Assembly (NCBI GenBank): GCA_902612125.1
Contig: CACMBV010000007.1
Span: 1 to 64,000 of the forward strand
Reading direction: 5' to 3'
Origin: an uncultured Verrucomicrobiota bacterium
GTDB taxonomy: Bacteria; Verrucomicrobiota; Verrucomicrobiia; Opitutales; Seribacteraceae
DNA: 64,000 nucleotides
Shown here: positions 18,263-26,766 of the stretch, piece after piece
Layout of the letters: every line of letters starts with the position of its first letter
How positions within the stretch are numbered: position 1 is the first letter of the stretch
Made by a program: the position numbers and the translations under genes
The notes under the pieces: generated by a model
The model's database searches: none
Told to the model about the DNA's origin: nothing
The model's input: the letters and a program-made list of their open reading frames with translations, nothing else

Positions 18263-18742
18263 ATGACAGCCAAAAAAAAATCAGGCAAACAACTGCCCCT
18301 CATTACTAATTCCAAGGCAAGGCATAAATTTACCCTTGGTGATAAGCATGAAGCCGGAATCCAGCTTTTGGGCACCGAAGTTAAATCAATACGGTTGGGC
18401 AATGCACAAATATCCGAATCATTCGCCCGCTTTGTCAAAGAAGAATTATATTTATTTAATGCCCACATTGCTGAGTACGAGTATGGCGGTGATCAAAATC
18501 ACGAGCCACAAAGACCCAGAAAACTCCTCCTGAAGAGGAAAGAAATTGATAGATTAAGGATCGATATTGAGGCTGCCGGCAAAGCAATCGTGCCCCTACG
18601 ACTTTATTTCAAGGAAGCAATAGTCAAATGTGAAATTGCCGTCGGCATGGGAAAAAACCAACGAGACAAAAGACAGGATCTGAAGAAAAGGGTTGCGGCT
18701 CGTGAAGCCGAGCAAGCATTCAAAAAGTCACTCCGTCGATGA
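18263..18742 (+). CDS. smpB: SsrA-binding protein SmpB
   Basis: SmpB carries tmRNA into stalled ribosomes for trans-translation. The family motifs are ITNSKARHKFTLGDKHEAGI, LLGTEVKSIRLGNAQISESF, LFNAHIAEYEYGG, RPRKLLLKRKEIDRL, and the basic C-terminal tail that enters the mRNA channel (GKNQRDKRQDLKKR). The start is set at ATG 18263 after GAGAGG, not TTG 18245. The next gene, trmL, overlaps by four bases (ATGA). Its RNA partner, ssrA, is also in this window at 58024-58398 on the minus strand. Confidence 0.95.
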   Translation: MTAKKKSGKQLPLITNSKARHKFTLGDKHEAGIQLLGTEVKSIRLGNAQISESFARFVKEELYLFNAHIAEYEYGGDQNHEPQRPRKLLLKRKEIDRLRIDIEAAGKAIVPLRLYFKEAIVKCEIAVGMGKNQRDKRQDLKKRVAAREAEQAFKKSLRR

Positions 18743-19188
18743 TTGAAATAATTTTATACCAACCTGAGATTCCTCAAAACACCGGAAATATTGGTCGTCT
18801 CTGTGCATTCAATGGATGCAGGCTTCATTTGGTTCACCCACTTGGGTTCACTATTAATGATCGTAACCTCCGGCGAGCAGGCATGGACTACTGGGCTGAT
18901 CTTGATGTGATTGAACATCAAGAATGGCAAGCATTTCTTAGTCATCCTTCGCGCCCCCAAAGAATACACCTTTTAACTACCCACGCAGAACAAACCATAT
19001 GGGAGGTAAATTTTAAAAAAGGGGAGGGACTTTTATTTGGCAATGAAGGGCATGGAGCTCCCGATTTTATCCACCAATGGGTTGATTCAAGAATTCAAAT
19101 ACCCAAATACAATGATAAGTTAAGATCCTTAAACTTGGCCGTTGCCGTTGGCATAGCAAGTTATGAAGCTTTGCGGCAAATAAACTAA
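18739..19188 (+). CDS. trmL: tRNA (cytidine/uridine-34 2'-O)-methyltransferase TrmL, SPOUT family
   Basis: The 149 residues are a minimal SPOUT enzyme: YQPEIPQNTGNIGRLCAFNG at the N-terminus, LRRAGMDYW in the middle, and the SAM-binding knot GLLFGNEGHGAPDF followed by IQIPKYNDKLRSLNLAVAVGI. These match TrmL (YibK), which methylates the wobble ribose of certain tRNA-Leu. It overlaps smpB by four bases and is probably translated in a coupled way. Confidence 0.92.
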   Translation: MIEIILYQPEIPQNTGNIGRLCAFNGCRLHLVHPLGFTINDRNLRRAGMDYWADLDVIEHQEWQAFLSHPSRPQRIHLLTTHAEQTIWEVNFKKGEGLLFGNEGHGAPDFIHQWVDSRIQIPKYNDKLRSLNLAVAVGIASYEALRQIN

Positions 19189-19197
19189 AGAAAGGTG

Positions 19198-20229
19198 ATG
19201 TTGGCGGAACCAATTGCTTCCGTTGTTCTTCCTTATCGAAATTCAGAAAAAACGCTGGAACGGTGTTTAAATTCGATTTCAAAACAGAATTTTACTTGCT
19301 GGGAACTCTTGGCCATCAATGATCACTCTACAGATTCTTCGGAAGAAATCGTTTTAAGAAAGATGAAATCCGATCATCGAATCCATAATCTTAAAAACAA
19401 AGAAACTGGTATTGTTTCAGCCTTAAATCTTGGATTAGAGAAGGCCAGGGGTGAAATCATTATTCGTATGGATTCCGATGACTCCATGAATTTGGAAAGG
19501 GTTGGTGAACAGATTCGCTTCCTTGAGGCAAACCCTAAAACCGGTCTGCTCGCCCCCAAGGTGCTTTATATTTCAGATAGTGCTGAAAATTTTGACGGCC
19601 GAGGGTATGCTTTTTATGTCAAATGGCTCAATCAGGTAATTTCAAGTAATGAGATTGAAAACCACCGGTTTGAGGAAAGCCCGCTTGCTCATCCTTCAGT
19701 TGCCTTTCGGAAATCGATAGTAGAAACTTATGGTGGATACAGGAGAGATGATTTTCCGGAAGATTATGAAATATGGTTGAGATTTTTATCCATGGGAATA
19801 ATGATGGCGAAAATTGACTCCATTTTGCTTTACTGGTATGATTCATCATCCCGTTTATCAAGGCAGGATAAAAGATATTCCCAGGAAGCCTTCCAAAAAA
19901 TTAAGGCGGAGCATTTTTCTATTTGGATTAGGCAAAAATCTCTAGGAAATAGAAAACTTTCTGCTTTGGGGACGGGCAAAGTGGCCAAAAAGCAGGTTAT
20001 TTGGCTAAAGAACCATGGGGTAAAGATAGAAAAATATTACGAAGTTAATCCGAAGAATATAGGCTCCACTCACCAAGAATCCCCTATTTTTCATTTCAAC
20101 GAAATTAATTCTTCTGGTGCTGAATTTATAATCATACTTTACTGCCCAAGATCAGCGAAATACGAGATCCGTAAATTTCTTGAGAACAAAGACTTAAAAA
20201 TAGCAAAAGACCTCCTCTTCCTTGGCTAG
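19198..20229 (+). CDS. GT2 glycosyltransferase with an extra C-terminal Rossmann-like segment
   Basis: Residues 1 to about 230 are a GT2 domain: ASVVLPYRNSEKTLERCLNSI, AINDHSTDSSEEIV, GIVSALNLGLEKARGEIIIRMDSDDSM (DSDD metal site), HPSVAFRKSIVETYGGY and FPEDYEIWLRFL. After about residue 255 a further segment begins RKLSALGTGKVAKKQVIWLKNHG and ends FIIILYCPRSAKYEIRKFL. It looks like a small Rossmann half-fold (G-x-G-x-x-A-K) that could bind a nucleotide or act as a sugar-transfer partner. The start is ATG 19198 (GTG 19195 precedes it) after an AAAGAAAGG site, seven bases behind trmL. The target glycan is unknown and no other glycan gene is next to it. Confidence 0.85.
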   Translation: MLAEPIASVVLPYRNSEKTLERCLNSISKQNFTCWELLAINDHSTDSSEEIVLRKMKSDHRIHNLKNKETGIVSALNLGLEKARGEIIIRMDSDDSMNLERVGEQIRFLEANPKTGLLAPKVLYISDSAENFDGRGYAFYVKWLNQVISSNEIENHRFEESPLAHPSVAFRKSIVETYGGYRRDDFPEDYEIWLRFLSMGIMMAKIDSILLYWYDSSSRLSRQDKRYSQEAFQKIKAEHFSIWIRQKSLGNRKLSALGTGKVAKKQVIWLKNHGVKIEKYYEVNPKNIGSTHQESPIFHFNEINSSGAEFIIILYCPRSAKYEIRKFLENKDLKIAKDLLFLG

Positions 20230-20289
20230 GATCAGGAGTATCGGACTTTTCAGCTTGCTTGAAAATCTTGGTCCCATCTAAATAGTAGC

Positions 20290-21597
20290 ATGAACACACC
20301 CTGCTTTTTTTTGATTGTATGGCTAGTTGCCCAACTAACGGTGAATGCAGAGCCACCAGCAGGTTTTGTTTCTCTTTTTAATGGTGAAAATCTGGATGGT
20401 TGGTGGGGAGCAAAAACCGAGGATCCAGATGTATGGATGAATCTTTCAACCCATGACTTTCAAAAAAAATGGGAAGCCAGTCAAATCGACATTCATCAAC
20501 ATTGGTCCGTGGAGAAAGGCGAACTGGTCAATGACGGTCAGGGACTTTTTTTGACGACTGAGAAAAATTACGCAGATTTTGAACTCCTGCTTGAATACAA
20601 AACGGTGGCCGGAGCTGACAGTGGTATCTACTTGAGAGGAATTCCTCAAATCCAGATTTGGGATACCACCAAAGAAGGGGGCAAATGGAAACTTGGGGCC
20701 GAAAAAGGTTCGGGCGGTCTTTGGAATAATGGGCCTGCAGAAACACCAGGGAGAGACCCATTGGTTAAAGCGGACAATCCATTTGGCGAATGGAATAAAT
20801 TTCACATAACCATGCGAGGAAACAAGGTCACCGTTATACTTAATGACAAACTGGTGGTGGATGAAGCTCCCCTAATCAATTATTGGGATCGAAAAACTCC
20901 TATTGATCAAAGGAAGCCCCTTCGTGAGAAAGGTCCGATTCAATTGCAGACACATGGTGGCGAGATCCGTTGGAGAAATATATACATTAAAGAAATAGAA
21001 GCCAGTTGTTGCGATGCGGGAGATGAAGTTGGATATGTTTCGGTTTTCAATGGAAAGAATCTTGATGGTTGGATGGGACCCTTATCGAATTACGAAGTCA
21101 AGGACGGAGCTATTTCTTGCTTAAAGGGTAAAGGGGGCACCATTTACACGAAGAGAAAATTCAAGGACTTCTCCGTGAAACTTGAGTTTAAGCTTCCAGC
21201 GGGAGGAAACAACGGATTGGCGATTCGTTACCCAGGTAATGGTAACGCAGCCTATCATGGGATGTGTGAGCTCCAGGTTCTAGACAACACACATCCTCGC
21301 TATGCCAAACTTGATCCAAGGCAGTACCATGGTTCCGCTTATGGGATTGCGGCGGCTAAAAAAGGATTTCTTAAAAAACTAGGAGAGTGGAACCAACAGG
21401 AAGTAATTGTTCGTGCTTCCCATGTCACGGTTTTTCTAAATGATGAAATTATTCTGGATACAGATCTTGCTAAGGTGAATAGTTTCATGGCAAACAAAGA
21501 ACATCCAGGTCTTTCCATACAAGAGGGTCATTTTGGTTTTGCTGGTCACAACGATCCTGTTGCCTTTCGGAATATTCGTATCAAAGAATTATATTGA
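20290..21597 (+). CDS. Secreted protein with two DUF1080 (3-keto-disaccharide hydrolase type) domains
   Basis: A signal peptide (MNTPCFFLIVWLVAQLTVNA) is followed by two copies of the concanavalin-like DUF1080 domain. The first starts FVSLFNGENLDGWWGA near residue 27 and the second YVSVFNGKNLDGWMG near residue 248. Each has the repeated core: DFELLLEYKT and DSGIYLRG in copy one, FSVKLEFKLPAGGNNGLAIR in copy two, and ends with an FRNIRIKEL-type strand. Some members of this family hydrolyse 3-keto-glycosides after oxidation by Gfo/Idh enzymes, and the family is greatly expanded in planctomycetes and Verrucomicrobia. The protein is probably periplasmic or surface-exposed. It is monocistronic here. 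Confidence 0.88.
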   Translation: MNTPCFFLIVWLVAQLTVNAEPPAGFVSLFNGENLDGWWGAKTEDPDVWMNLSTHDFQKKWEASQIDIHQHWSVEKGELVNDGQGLFLTTEKNYADFELLLEYKTVAGADSGIYLRGIPQIQIWDTTKEGGKWKLGAEKGSGGLWNNGPAETPGRDPLVKADNPFGEWNKFHITMRGNKVTVILNDKLVVDEAPLINYWDRKTPIDQRKPLREKGPIQLQTHGGEIRWRNIYIKEIEASCCDAGDEVGYVSVFNGKNLDGWMGPLSNYEVKDGAISCLKGKGGTIYTKRKFKDFSVKLEFKLPAGGNNGLAIRYPGNGNAAYHGMCELQVLDNTHPRYAKLDPRQYHGSAYGIAAAKKGFLKKLGEWNQQEVIVRASHVTVFLNDEIILDTDLAKVNSFMANKEHPGLSIQEGHFGFAGHNDPVAFRNIRIKELY

Positions 21598-21633
21598 TTT
21601 CCGCTTTTATATCACTGGGTTGAAGCGGTTCAA

Positions 21634-21843
21634 CTAAATGATGCTAGCATGTAGTAACATTCGAATAAGCATCACTTCACATGCCAAAAAAATTATGGTA
21701 ACCAAACAGGATACCCAAAAAATCTTGCTATATAATTTATAATTTCGTCCAAAAAAAATCATCGGAAGCAATCCTAATCTCAGTAGGCATAGGCTATTTA
21801 AAGCTACGAGAATCCAACCGATATAATATTGCCAAGAGGGCAT
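21634..21843 (-). CDS. Small two-span membrane protein of unknown function
   Basis: I do not recognise this protein. With the start at ATG 21843 it has 69 residues, beginning MPSWQYYIGWILVALNSLCLL, and contains two hydrophobic spans (about residues 6-27 and 41-62) separated by a basic loop (FFGRNYKLYSK). I reject the longer ORF-track start at 21993 because it would overlap the divergent LRR gene and its extra 50 residues are basic and featureless. An AGAAAGA site precedes ATG 21843. The spacer to the LRR gene should hold two divergent promoters. Confidence 0.5.
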   Translation of the reverse strand: MPSWQYYIGWILVALNSLCLLRLGLLPMIFFGRNYKLYSKIFWVSCLVTIIFLACEVMLIRMLLHASII

Positions 21844-21973
21844 TATTCTTTCTTTTCTGCTGATGAGCTGTTTGGCAATTAAAATTGGGAGTTGTACTAT
21901 TCTAAAGCTCAATTCCTTTGTCAAGGACTTGAAAAAGTGCATACAATTTACGACTCTTTCCTTAAAAGACCGA

Positions 21974-22915
21974 ATGAAACTTCTGTATGACATACAAGAG
22001 TCTTGTAACCGAAGACTTCAGCAAATGGGCTTTACCGCTGAGAGCTATCTGCTTCCCGGGGGACTGGGGATTAAATTCACGGGACAACCTCCATCAAATT
22101 TACATGATTTATATGAACTTCCGATCATCGAATGCGATCTTTCTGTATTGGAAAATTTCGATCTACAATGTCTAAATCCTGAAAAAATTTCTTCACTTGT
22201 TTTACCCCATAAAACTAAATTACCTTTCTCGGAATTAAGTTGTTTCAATCTGGCGAGATTAAAAGCATTTGCAACAGCATCCACTGATTTTGAAAAATTG
22301 GCAGGACATCCCTTGGAAATTCTTGAACTACCAAATTCGTCGCTCCACGACATTCGTTTTTGCGAGAAAATGCCTTTGAGAATCCTCAATCTTGCAGGAG
22401 CTCAAATCAACCGATTTCACCCCTTAAAAAAAGCCAAGCTTACCATTCTAAATCTATTTAAAACGCGGATTGAAGAGATGAATGAATTGAACTGCGAATC
22501 AATGGAAGAAATCGTGCTCTCCGGTTCACTCATTAGCAACATTTCATTCCTGACGGAGGCAAATAAATTGCGAAAAGTTGAAATTAGAGGGACTCCGATT
22601 AATGATTTATCCCCTTTAGCAAACTGTCCTATTGAGGAACTTCACTTGCCCGGATCACATGTGAAATCAATAGATTGCTTGGCCTACTTACCCATAAAAA
22701 CATTAAACATAATAGGTATCGCTTTAAAAGACATACATTGCTTATCAACCTTGCCCCTCAAATCCCTTGCGATTTCACCCGAAGTGTTGAGGAAGGAAGA
22801 TTACGAGTTTTTAGCAAACCTTAATATCCAGTTCCTCCGGGGACCGGGTGATCCACCCGATCAAACGGCGGAAGAATTTTTTTATAGGCATGCCATTCCT
22901 TCTGTTCTTGAATAA
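21974..22915 (+). CDS. Leucine-rich-repeat protein, cytoplasmic
   Basis: The 313 residues have no signal peptide or membrane span. From about residue 75 on, irregular leucine-rich repeats are seen, such as PLEILELPNSSLHDIRF, PLRILNLAGAQINRFHPL, KLTILNLFKTRIEEMNEL, KLRKVEIRGTPINDLSPL and PIEELHLPGSHVKSIDCL. The 20-23 residue spacing and the TPINDLSPL-type units resemble LRR segments that follow Ser/Thr kinases in PVC-group bacteria, but no kinase domain is present here. The start at ATG 21974 is chosen since the longer form begins at 21863 in the divergent spacer. The role is probably protein-protein binding; the partner is unknown. Confidence 0.65.
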   Translation: MKLLYDIQESCNRRLQQMGFTAESYLLPGGLGIKFTGQPPSNLHDLYELPIIECDLSVLENFDLQCLNPEKISSLVLPHKTKLPFSELSCFNLARLKAFATASTDFEKLAGHPLEILELPNSSLHDIRFCEKMPLRILNLAGAQINRFHPLKKAKLTILNLFKTRIEEMNELNCESMEEIVLSGSLISNISFLTEANKLRKVEIRGTPINDLSPLANCPIEELHLPGSHVKSIDCLAYLPIKTLNIIGIALKDIHCLSTLPLKSLAISPEVLRKEDYEFLANLNIQFLRGPGDPPDQTAEEFFYRHAIPSVLE

Positions 22916-22968
22916 TCAAATTTGATTCCAACCTTGTCCTGTATGCCTGTAGAATATAGACTAATATC

Positions 22969-24399
22969 GTGGCTAAAAATTCATTGGCTAATCTAAAAGA
23001 CTATTATGATGTCGTGGTAATAGGAAGCGGTCTGGGCGGGCTTACCGGAGCTAATTGCTTGGCCAAACAAGGCCATTCTGTACTCTTGCTCGAACATCAT
23101 TATCAATTCGGCGGTTTGGCCACTTGGTTTAAAAGAGCAGGAGGTCACATATTTGATATTTCCCTGCATGGATTCCCCGTGGGAATGATCAAATCCTGCA
23201 AACGTTATTGGACAAAAGAAATTGCCGATTCAATCGTGCAGCTTAAAAATATTCGCTTCATCAATCCCCAGTACGATCTCAAAACAACTTTCGACCGCTC
23301 TGATTTCACTAAAATTTTGCAGTCCAGTTTCAATATAGCCAAGTTTAAAGTGGAAGAATTTTATGACCACCTAGCCAACATGGATTATTTCGCCAATGAT
23401 AAACGCTCGATTGGCGACCTTTTGGAAGAGTTTTTCCCTGGGCGAAATGAAATCAAGCGACTCCTTCTAGAACCAATCTCATACGCGAACGGATCATCCC
23501 TTTTAGATCCTGCGATAGCCTACGGCATTGTTTTTTCCAACTTCATGAAAAAAGGGATCTACACATTTAAGGATGGAACGGACTCCCTCATAAAGAAAAT
23601 GGTTAAGGAACTTCGAAACAATGGTGCTGACTTGCGTCGGGAGTGCTTGGTTGAAGAAGTAACAACCAGTAAAATAGGAGAACAGCATAAAGTGGAAGGA
23701 GTCGTGGTAAACGGGAAAAAGATTCTTTGTGGAGCTGTTCTTTCAAATGCTAACCTAAAAAATACGATTGAGAAATTACTTGGATTATCCAAATTGCCCA
23801 AGGATTTTGCGGAACAGGCAAGATCTGTTCGGTTAAATTCGACTTCCTGTCAAGTCTACATCGGCTTGAAAAAAGGAGTTTCCATACCCGATGTGGGAGA
23901 TCTTATTTTTACTTCTGAATCCAAATCCTTTTCGACGGATGAACTCACCAGCTTTAACACTAGCAGTAGAACATTTTCCGTCTATTATCCTGACACTAGA
24001 CCCGAACGCAAGGAGCCAAGGTATAGCATCGTTGCTTCAATCAATGCAAAATGGCAAGACTGGCAAAACTTATCGGATGATGACTACGCGAAAGCCAAAG
24101 AAAGACTCTGTGAAGAATCCGTTGTCGCTCTTGAAAAAATAATACCTGGAATTCGCACAAAAATTGATCATTTGGAAGCAGCCACTCCCCGTACCATTAA
24201 GCATTATACACATCATGCGTCCGGTGCTTCATTCGGCACCAAATTTGAAGGACTCGATGTTTCTTCACAATTGCCTGATCACGCCCCCGGGCTTTACCAC
24301 GCGGGTTCTGTCGGAATTATTATGTCCGGATGGTTGGGCACGATCAACTACGGAGTTATTACGGCCAACAAGATCGATCGATTTCTGCGAGGAAAATAA
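22969..24399 (+). CDS. FAD-dependent phytoene desaturase / retinol saturase-like oxidoreductase
   Basis: The 476-residue protein has an FAD-binding Rossmann motif at the N-terminus ([19 protein letters not shown], then [20 protein letters not shown]) and a C-terminal flavin segment ([25 protein letters not shown]). This is the CrtI/CrtN/CrtISO/retinol 13,14-reductase superfamily, which desaturates, isomerises or saturates long polyenes. The start is GTG 22969. It is the first gene of a cassette with FabZ-, FabI-, OleA- and OleB-like genes, so its substrate is more likely a hydrocarbon or lipid polyene than a carotenoid; no other carotenoid genes are nearby. That is inference. Confidence 0.82.
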   Translation: MAKNSLANLKDYYDVVVIGSGLGGLTGANCLAKQGHSVLLLEHHYQFGGLATWFKRAGGHIFDISLHGFPVGMIKSCKRYWTKEIADSIVQLKNIRFINPQYDLKTTFDRSDFTKILQSSFNIAKFKVEEFYDHLANMDYFANDKRSIGDLLEEFFPGRNEIKRLLLEPISYANGSSLLDPAIAYGIVFSNFMKKGIYTFKDGTDSLIKKMVKELRNNGADLRRECLVEEVTTSKIGEQHKVEGVVVNGKKILCGAVLSNANLKNTIEKLLGLSKLPKDFAEQARSVRLNSTSCQVYIGLKKGVSIPDVGDLIFTSESKSFSTDELTSFNTSSRTFSVYYPDTRPERKEPRYSIVASINAKWQDWQNLSDDDYAKAKERLCEESVVALEKIIPGIRTKIDHLEAATPRTIKHYTHHASGASFGTKFEGLDVSSQLPDHAPGLYHAGSVGIIMSGWLGTINYGVITANKIDRFLRGK

Positions 24400-24482
24400 T
24401 CTTGTCCTCACAAGGGTTAGCTCTTTCCTTAAAGATCTTGTTTTTTTAATAAACCCGTAATCACAGTACAGCACTTAAGCAA

Positions 24483-24926
24483 ATGGAAGAAATTCATAGA
24501 AGGATTCCTCACCGCTCGCCCTTTCTTTTCGTCGATCGAATTGTTGAAATCAACGATGAAGACGCCACTTGTGAATTAAAAATCCGTGAGGACCTTGACA
24601 TATTCGATGGTCACTATCCCAATAATCCTCTTTTCCCGGGTGTCCTTTCCTGCGAGTCCGTTTTTCAAACCGGAGCGATTTTTTTATCCCAAAAGATCGG
24701 GGAGGTTGCTTTAAATAATGAGTCAGTTACTCCAGTTCTTTCACGCATACGCGATGCTCGCTTTAAGAGGATGATTAAACCGGGAGACTTACTAGAAATC
24801 AGAGTCTTTCTTCAGGAGCAAATCGGTAAGTTTTATAATCTTCGAGGAGAAATTCGCCTTAAAAACAAGGTTGCAACCACCGTTTCATTCGCCCTTGCAC
24901 TCGTTGAAGAAACCCCAAATTCCTGA
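24483..24926 (+). CDS. FabZ-like hotdog-fold 3-hydroxyacyl-ACP dehydratase
   Basis: The 147 residues have the FabZ active-site pattern: RIPHRSPFLFVDRIVEI with the catalytic His, then GHYPNNPLFPGVLSCESVFQTGA with the catalytic Glu and Gln. Housekeeping FabZ is usually next to lpx genes or elongation genes. Here it is between an FAD desaturase-like gene and a FabI-like gene, and the two stop/start pairs touch (TGATG at 24926). I therefore read it as a pathway-specific paralogue acting on a long or unusual acyl chain, although it could still serve general fatty acid synthesis. Confidence 0.85.
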   Translation: MEEIHRRIPHRSPFLFVDRIVEINDEDATCELKIREDLDIFDGHYPNNPLFPGVLSCESVFQTGAIFLSQKIGEVALNNESVTPVLSRIRDARFKRMIKPGDLLEIRVFLQEQIGKFYNLRGEIRLKNKVATTVSFALALVEETPNS

Positions 24927-25735
24927 TGTCCGGTTTTTTAGGAATTTCTGGAAAAACTTTCCTAATTTCCGGGTTTGCAAATCGGAAAAGTGTTGCCTGG
25001 CACACTGCAGAAATTCTTGAAGGGGAAGGGGCCAAAATTATCTATGTAGTTCGGAGCCAAAAAAGAGAGGCGGAACTTCTAGTTCTGAAACCAGAAGCCG
25101 AGGTGCTGGTTTGTGATTTTGAGAAATCGGATCAGGTAAAGTCCTTGCATCAGTTGATTTCCCGGTTGGACTCTGAATCCATTCATGGAATACTTCATTC
25201 TATTGCTTTCGCCAACTACTCCGAAGGTGTTCAACCTTTCCATCAGACTAAGTTAAAGGATTATCTTCAAGCCACTCATATATCTTCTTTTTCCCTGATC
25301 GAACTGGCCAATGCCTGCAAGACTGCTCTGTCACAAAATGGTTCGGTGGTAACCATTGGCATCTCATCCACGGAAGTAACAGCGGAAAATTACGGTTTCA
25401 TGGCTCCTATTAAAGCCTCCCTCGAAGCAAATGTCCGTTACTTGGCAAAATCATTTTCAGCTTTTAGTTCCATTCGATTTAACTCAGTGAATGCAGGGCC
25501 ACTCAAAACCTCTGCTTCGGCCGGCATTCCGGGGTATTTGAAGAATTATCTTTTCGCTGAAAAATTAACCTTTCGAAAAAAAGCACTCCTAACGGAAGAA
25601 GTCGCTAAAACTGCCGTTTTTCTTCTCAGCAACGCTTCTTCTGGAATTAACGGACAGGGAATCGTTGTCGATGCGGGAATGGGCTTGAATTATTTTGACA
25701 AGGATGTGGTGAATTCCGCTATGGAAATGAAATGA
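24926..25735 (+). CDS. FabI-like enoyl-ACP reductase (atypical SDR)
   Basis: The 269 residues match the FabI type of SDR: ISGFANRKSVAWHTAEIL replaces the normal GxxxGxG, HSIAFANYSEG follows, and the catalytic pair is YGFMAPIKASLEANVRYLA (Tyr-x6-Lys), then FNSVNAGPLKTSAS. The C-terminus GINGQGIVVDAGMGLNYF is also typical. FabI reduces the trans-2 double bond of enoyl-ACP with NAD(P)H. It overlaps the dehydratase and the OleA-like gene by a few bases on each side, so all three are probably made together. This is not OleD, which is an extended SDR of a different family. Confidence 0.87.
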   Translation: MSGFLGISGKTFLISGFANRKSVAWHTAEILEGEGAKIIYVVRSQKREAELLVLKPEAEVLVCDFEKSDQVKSLHQLISRLDSESIHGILHSIAFANYSEGVQPFHQTKLKDYLQATHISSFSLIELANACKTALSQNGSVVTIGISSTEVTAENYGFMAPIKASLEANVRYLAKSFSAFSSIRFNSVNAGPLKTSASAGIPGYLKNYLFAEKLTFRKKALLTEEVAKTAVFLLSNASSGINGQGIVVDAGMGLNYFDKDVVNSAMEMK

Positions 25736-26766
25736 TGAGTTTCAAGCAAGTCGTTGTTGAAAAAATGGCTTATTCACTCCCTCCGCATATCGTGTCCTCA
25801 AAGGAACTAGAGGGCACTCTCGCCCCCCTTTATCAACGCTTAAACCTACAAATAGGTCGACTAGAATTGATGACTGGCATTGAGGAGAGAAGGTTTTGGG
25901 ACAGTCACCAGCAAGCCTCTCAATCCTCAGCCGAAGCCGGGATTAAATTATTAAAGGAAGGAGAAATTGATCCCAATAAAGTTGACCTGCTAATACATTC
26001 AGCGGTTTGCCGGGACCGACTGGAGCCTGCAACCGCATCTTATGTTCATAATTTAATGGGATTAGGGCAAAATACGCAGATTCTTGATGTATCCAATGCT
26101 TGTCTCGGATTTCTTAATGCCCTGATTCTCGGGGGAAGCATGATCGAGCAGGGGATGATTGACAGAGCCATCATCGTGGCAGGAGAAAACGGTAAACCTT
26201 TGGTTGATGAGACCGTTCGACTCCTCAATGAAAGTAAATTTGATCGTAAGCAAATAAAGCCATTCTTCGCCAACCTAACCATTGGTGGGGGTGCAGTGGC
26301 ATGGTCTATTTGTAGGGAAAACAAGACAAACTCATGCCTTCCCAGACTCTCACAATTCGCCAGTTCGACGGACACCAGCCATAATAAATTATGTGAGGGA
26401 GACCAGTCCATGGGTGGAATGCTCATGCAAACGGATTCTGAGGAACTTCTGCATGCTGGTATCAGGGTAGCAACCCACGCATGGAACAAATTCCTGCAAG
26501 TCACCAAATGGAATCCGCAATCACCCCAGCTAATCGTGACTCACCAGGTGGGGAAAGCCCATCAGCAGGAAATTGAAAAAGCTTTAGGTTATGATTCACG
26601 AAAGAGCTTCAACACCTACAAATCACTCGGAAATTGCGGCTCCGTTTCTTTACCAATCACTTACACCTTGGCCTGTGAGCAAAATAAGGATTTCCCGCAG
26701 ATGAAATCCGCCTTACTTGGAATTGGCAGTGGTTTGTCAAGTCTCATGCTTGCTCTGAATAATTGA
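25732..26766 (+). CDS. oleA: OleA-like acyl-CoA condensing enzyme (thiolase/KAS III family)
   Basis: The 344-residue protein is a KAS III-type thiolase with the active Cys in SNACLGFLNAL, the His in THQVGKAHQQEIEKALG and the Asn in YKSLGNCGSVSLP. LAPLYQRLN and GRLELMTGIEERRFW near the N-terminus, and CRDRLEPATAS in the middle, match the OleA form found in planctomycetes and related groups better than FabH. OleA joins two fatty acyl-CoA chains head to head to give a long beta-keto acid. The start overlaps the FabI-like stop (ATGATGA; 25732 or 25735) and the OleB-like gene follows with TGATG overlap. A simple FabH function is the main alternative. Confidence 0.75.
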   Translation: MMSFKQVVVEKMAYSLPPHIVSSKELEGTLAPLYQRLNLQIGRLELMTGIEERRFWDSHQQASQSSAEAGIKLLKEGEIDPNKVDLLIHSAVCRDRLEPATASYVHNLMGLGQNTQILDVSNACLGFLNALILGGSMIEQGMIDRAIIVAGENGKPLVDETVRLLNESKFDRKQIKPFFANLTIGGGAVAWSICRENKTNSCLPRLSQFASSTDTSHNKLCEGDQSMGGMLMQTDSEELLHAGIRVATHAWNKFLQVTKWNPQSPQLIVTHQVGKAHQQEIEKALGYDSRKSFNTYKSLGNCGSVSLPITYTLACEQNKDFPQMKSALLGIGSGLSSLMLALNN

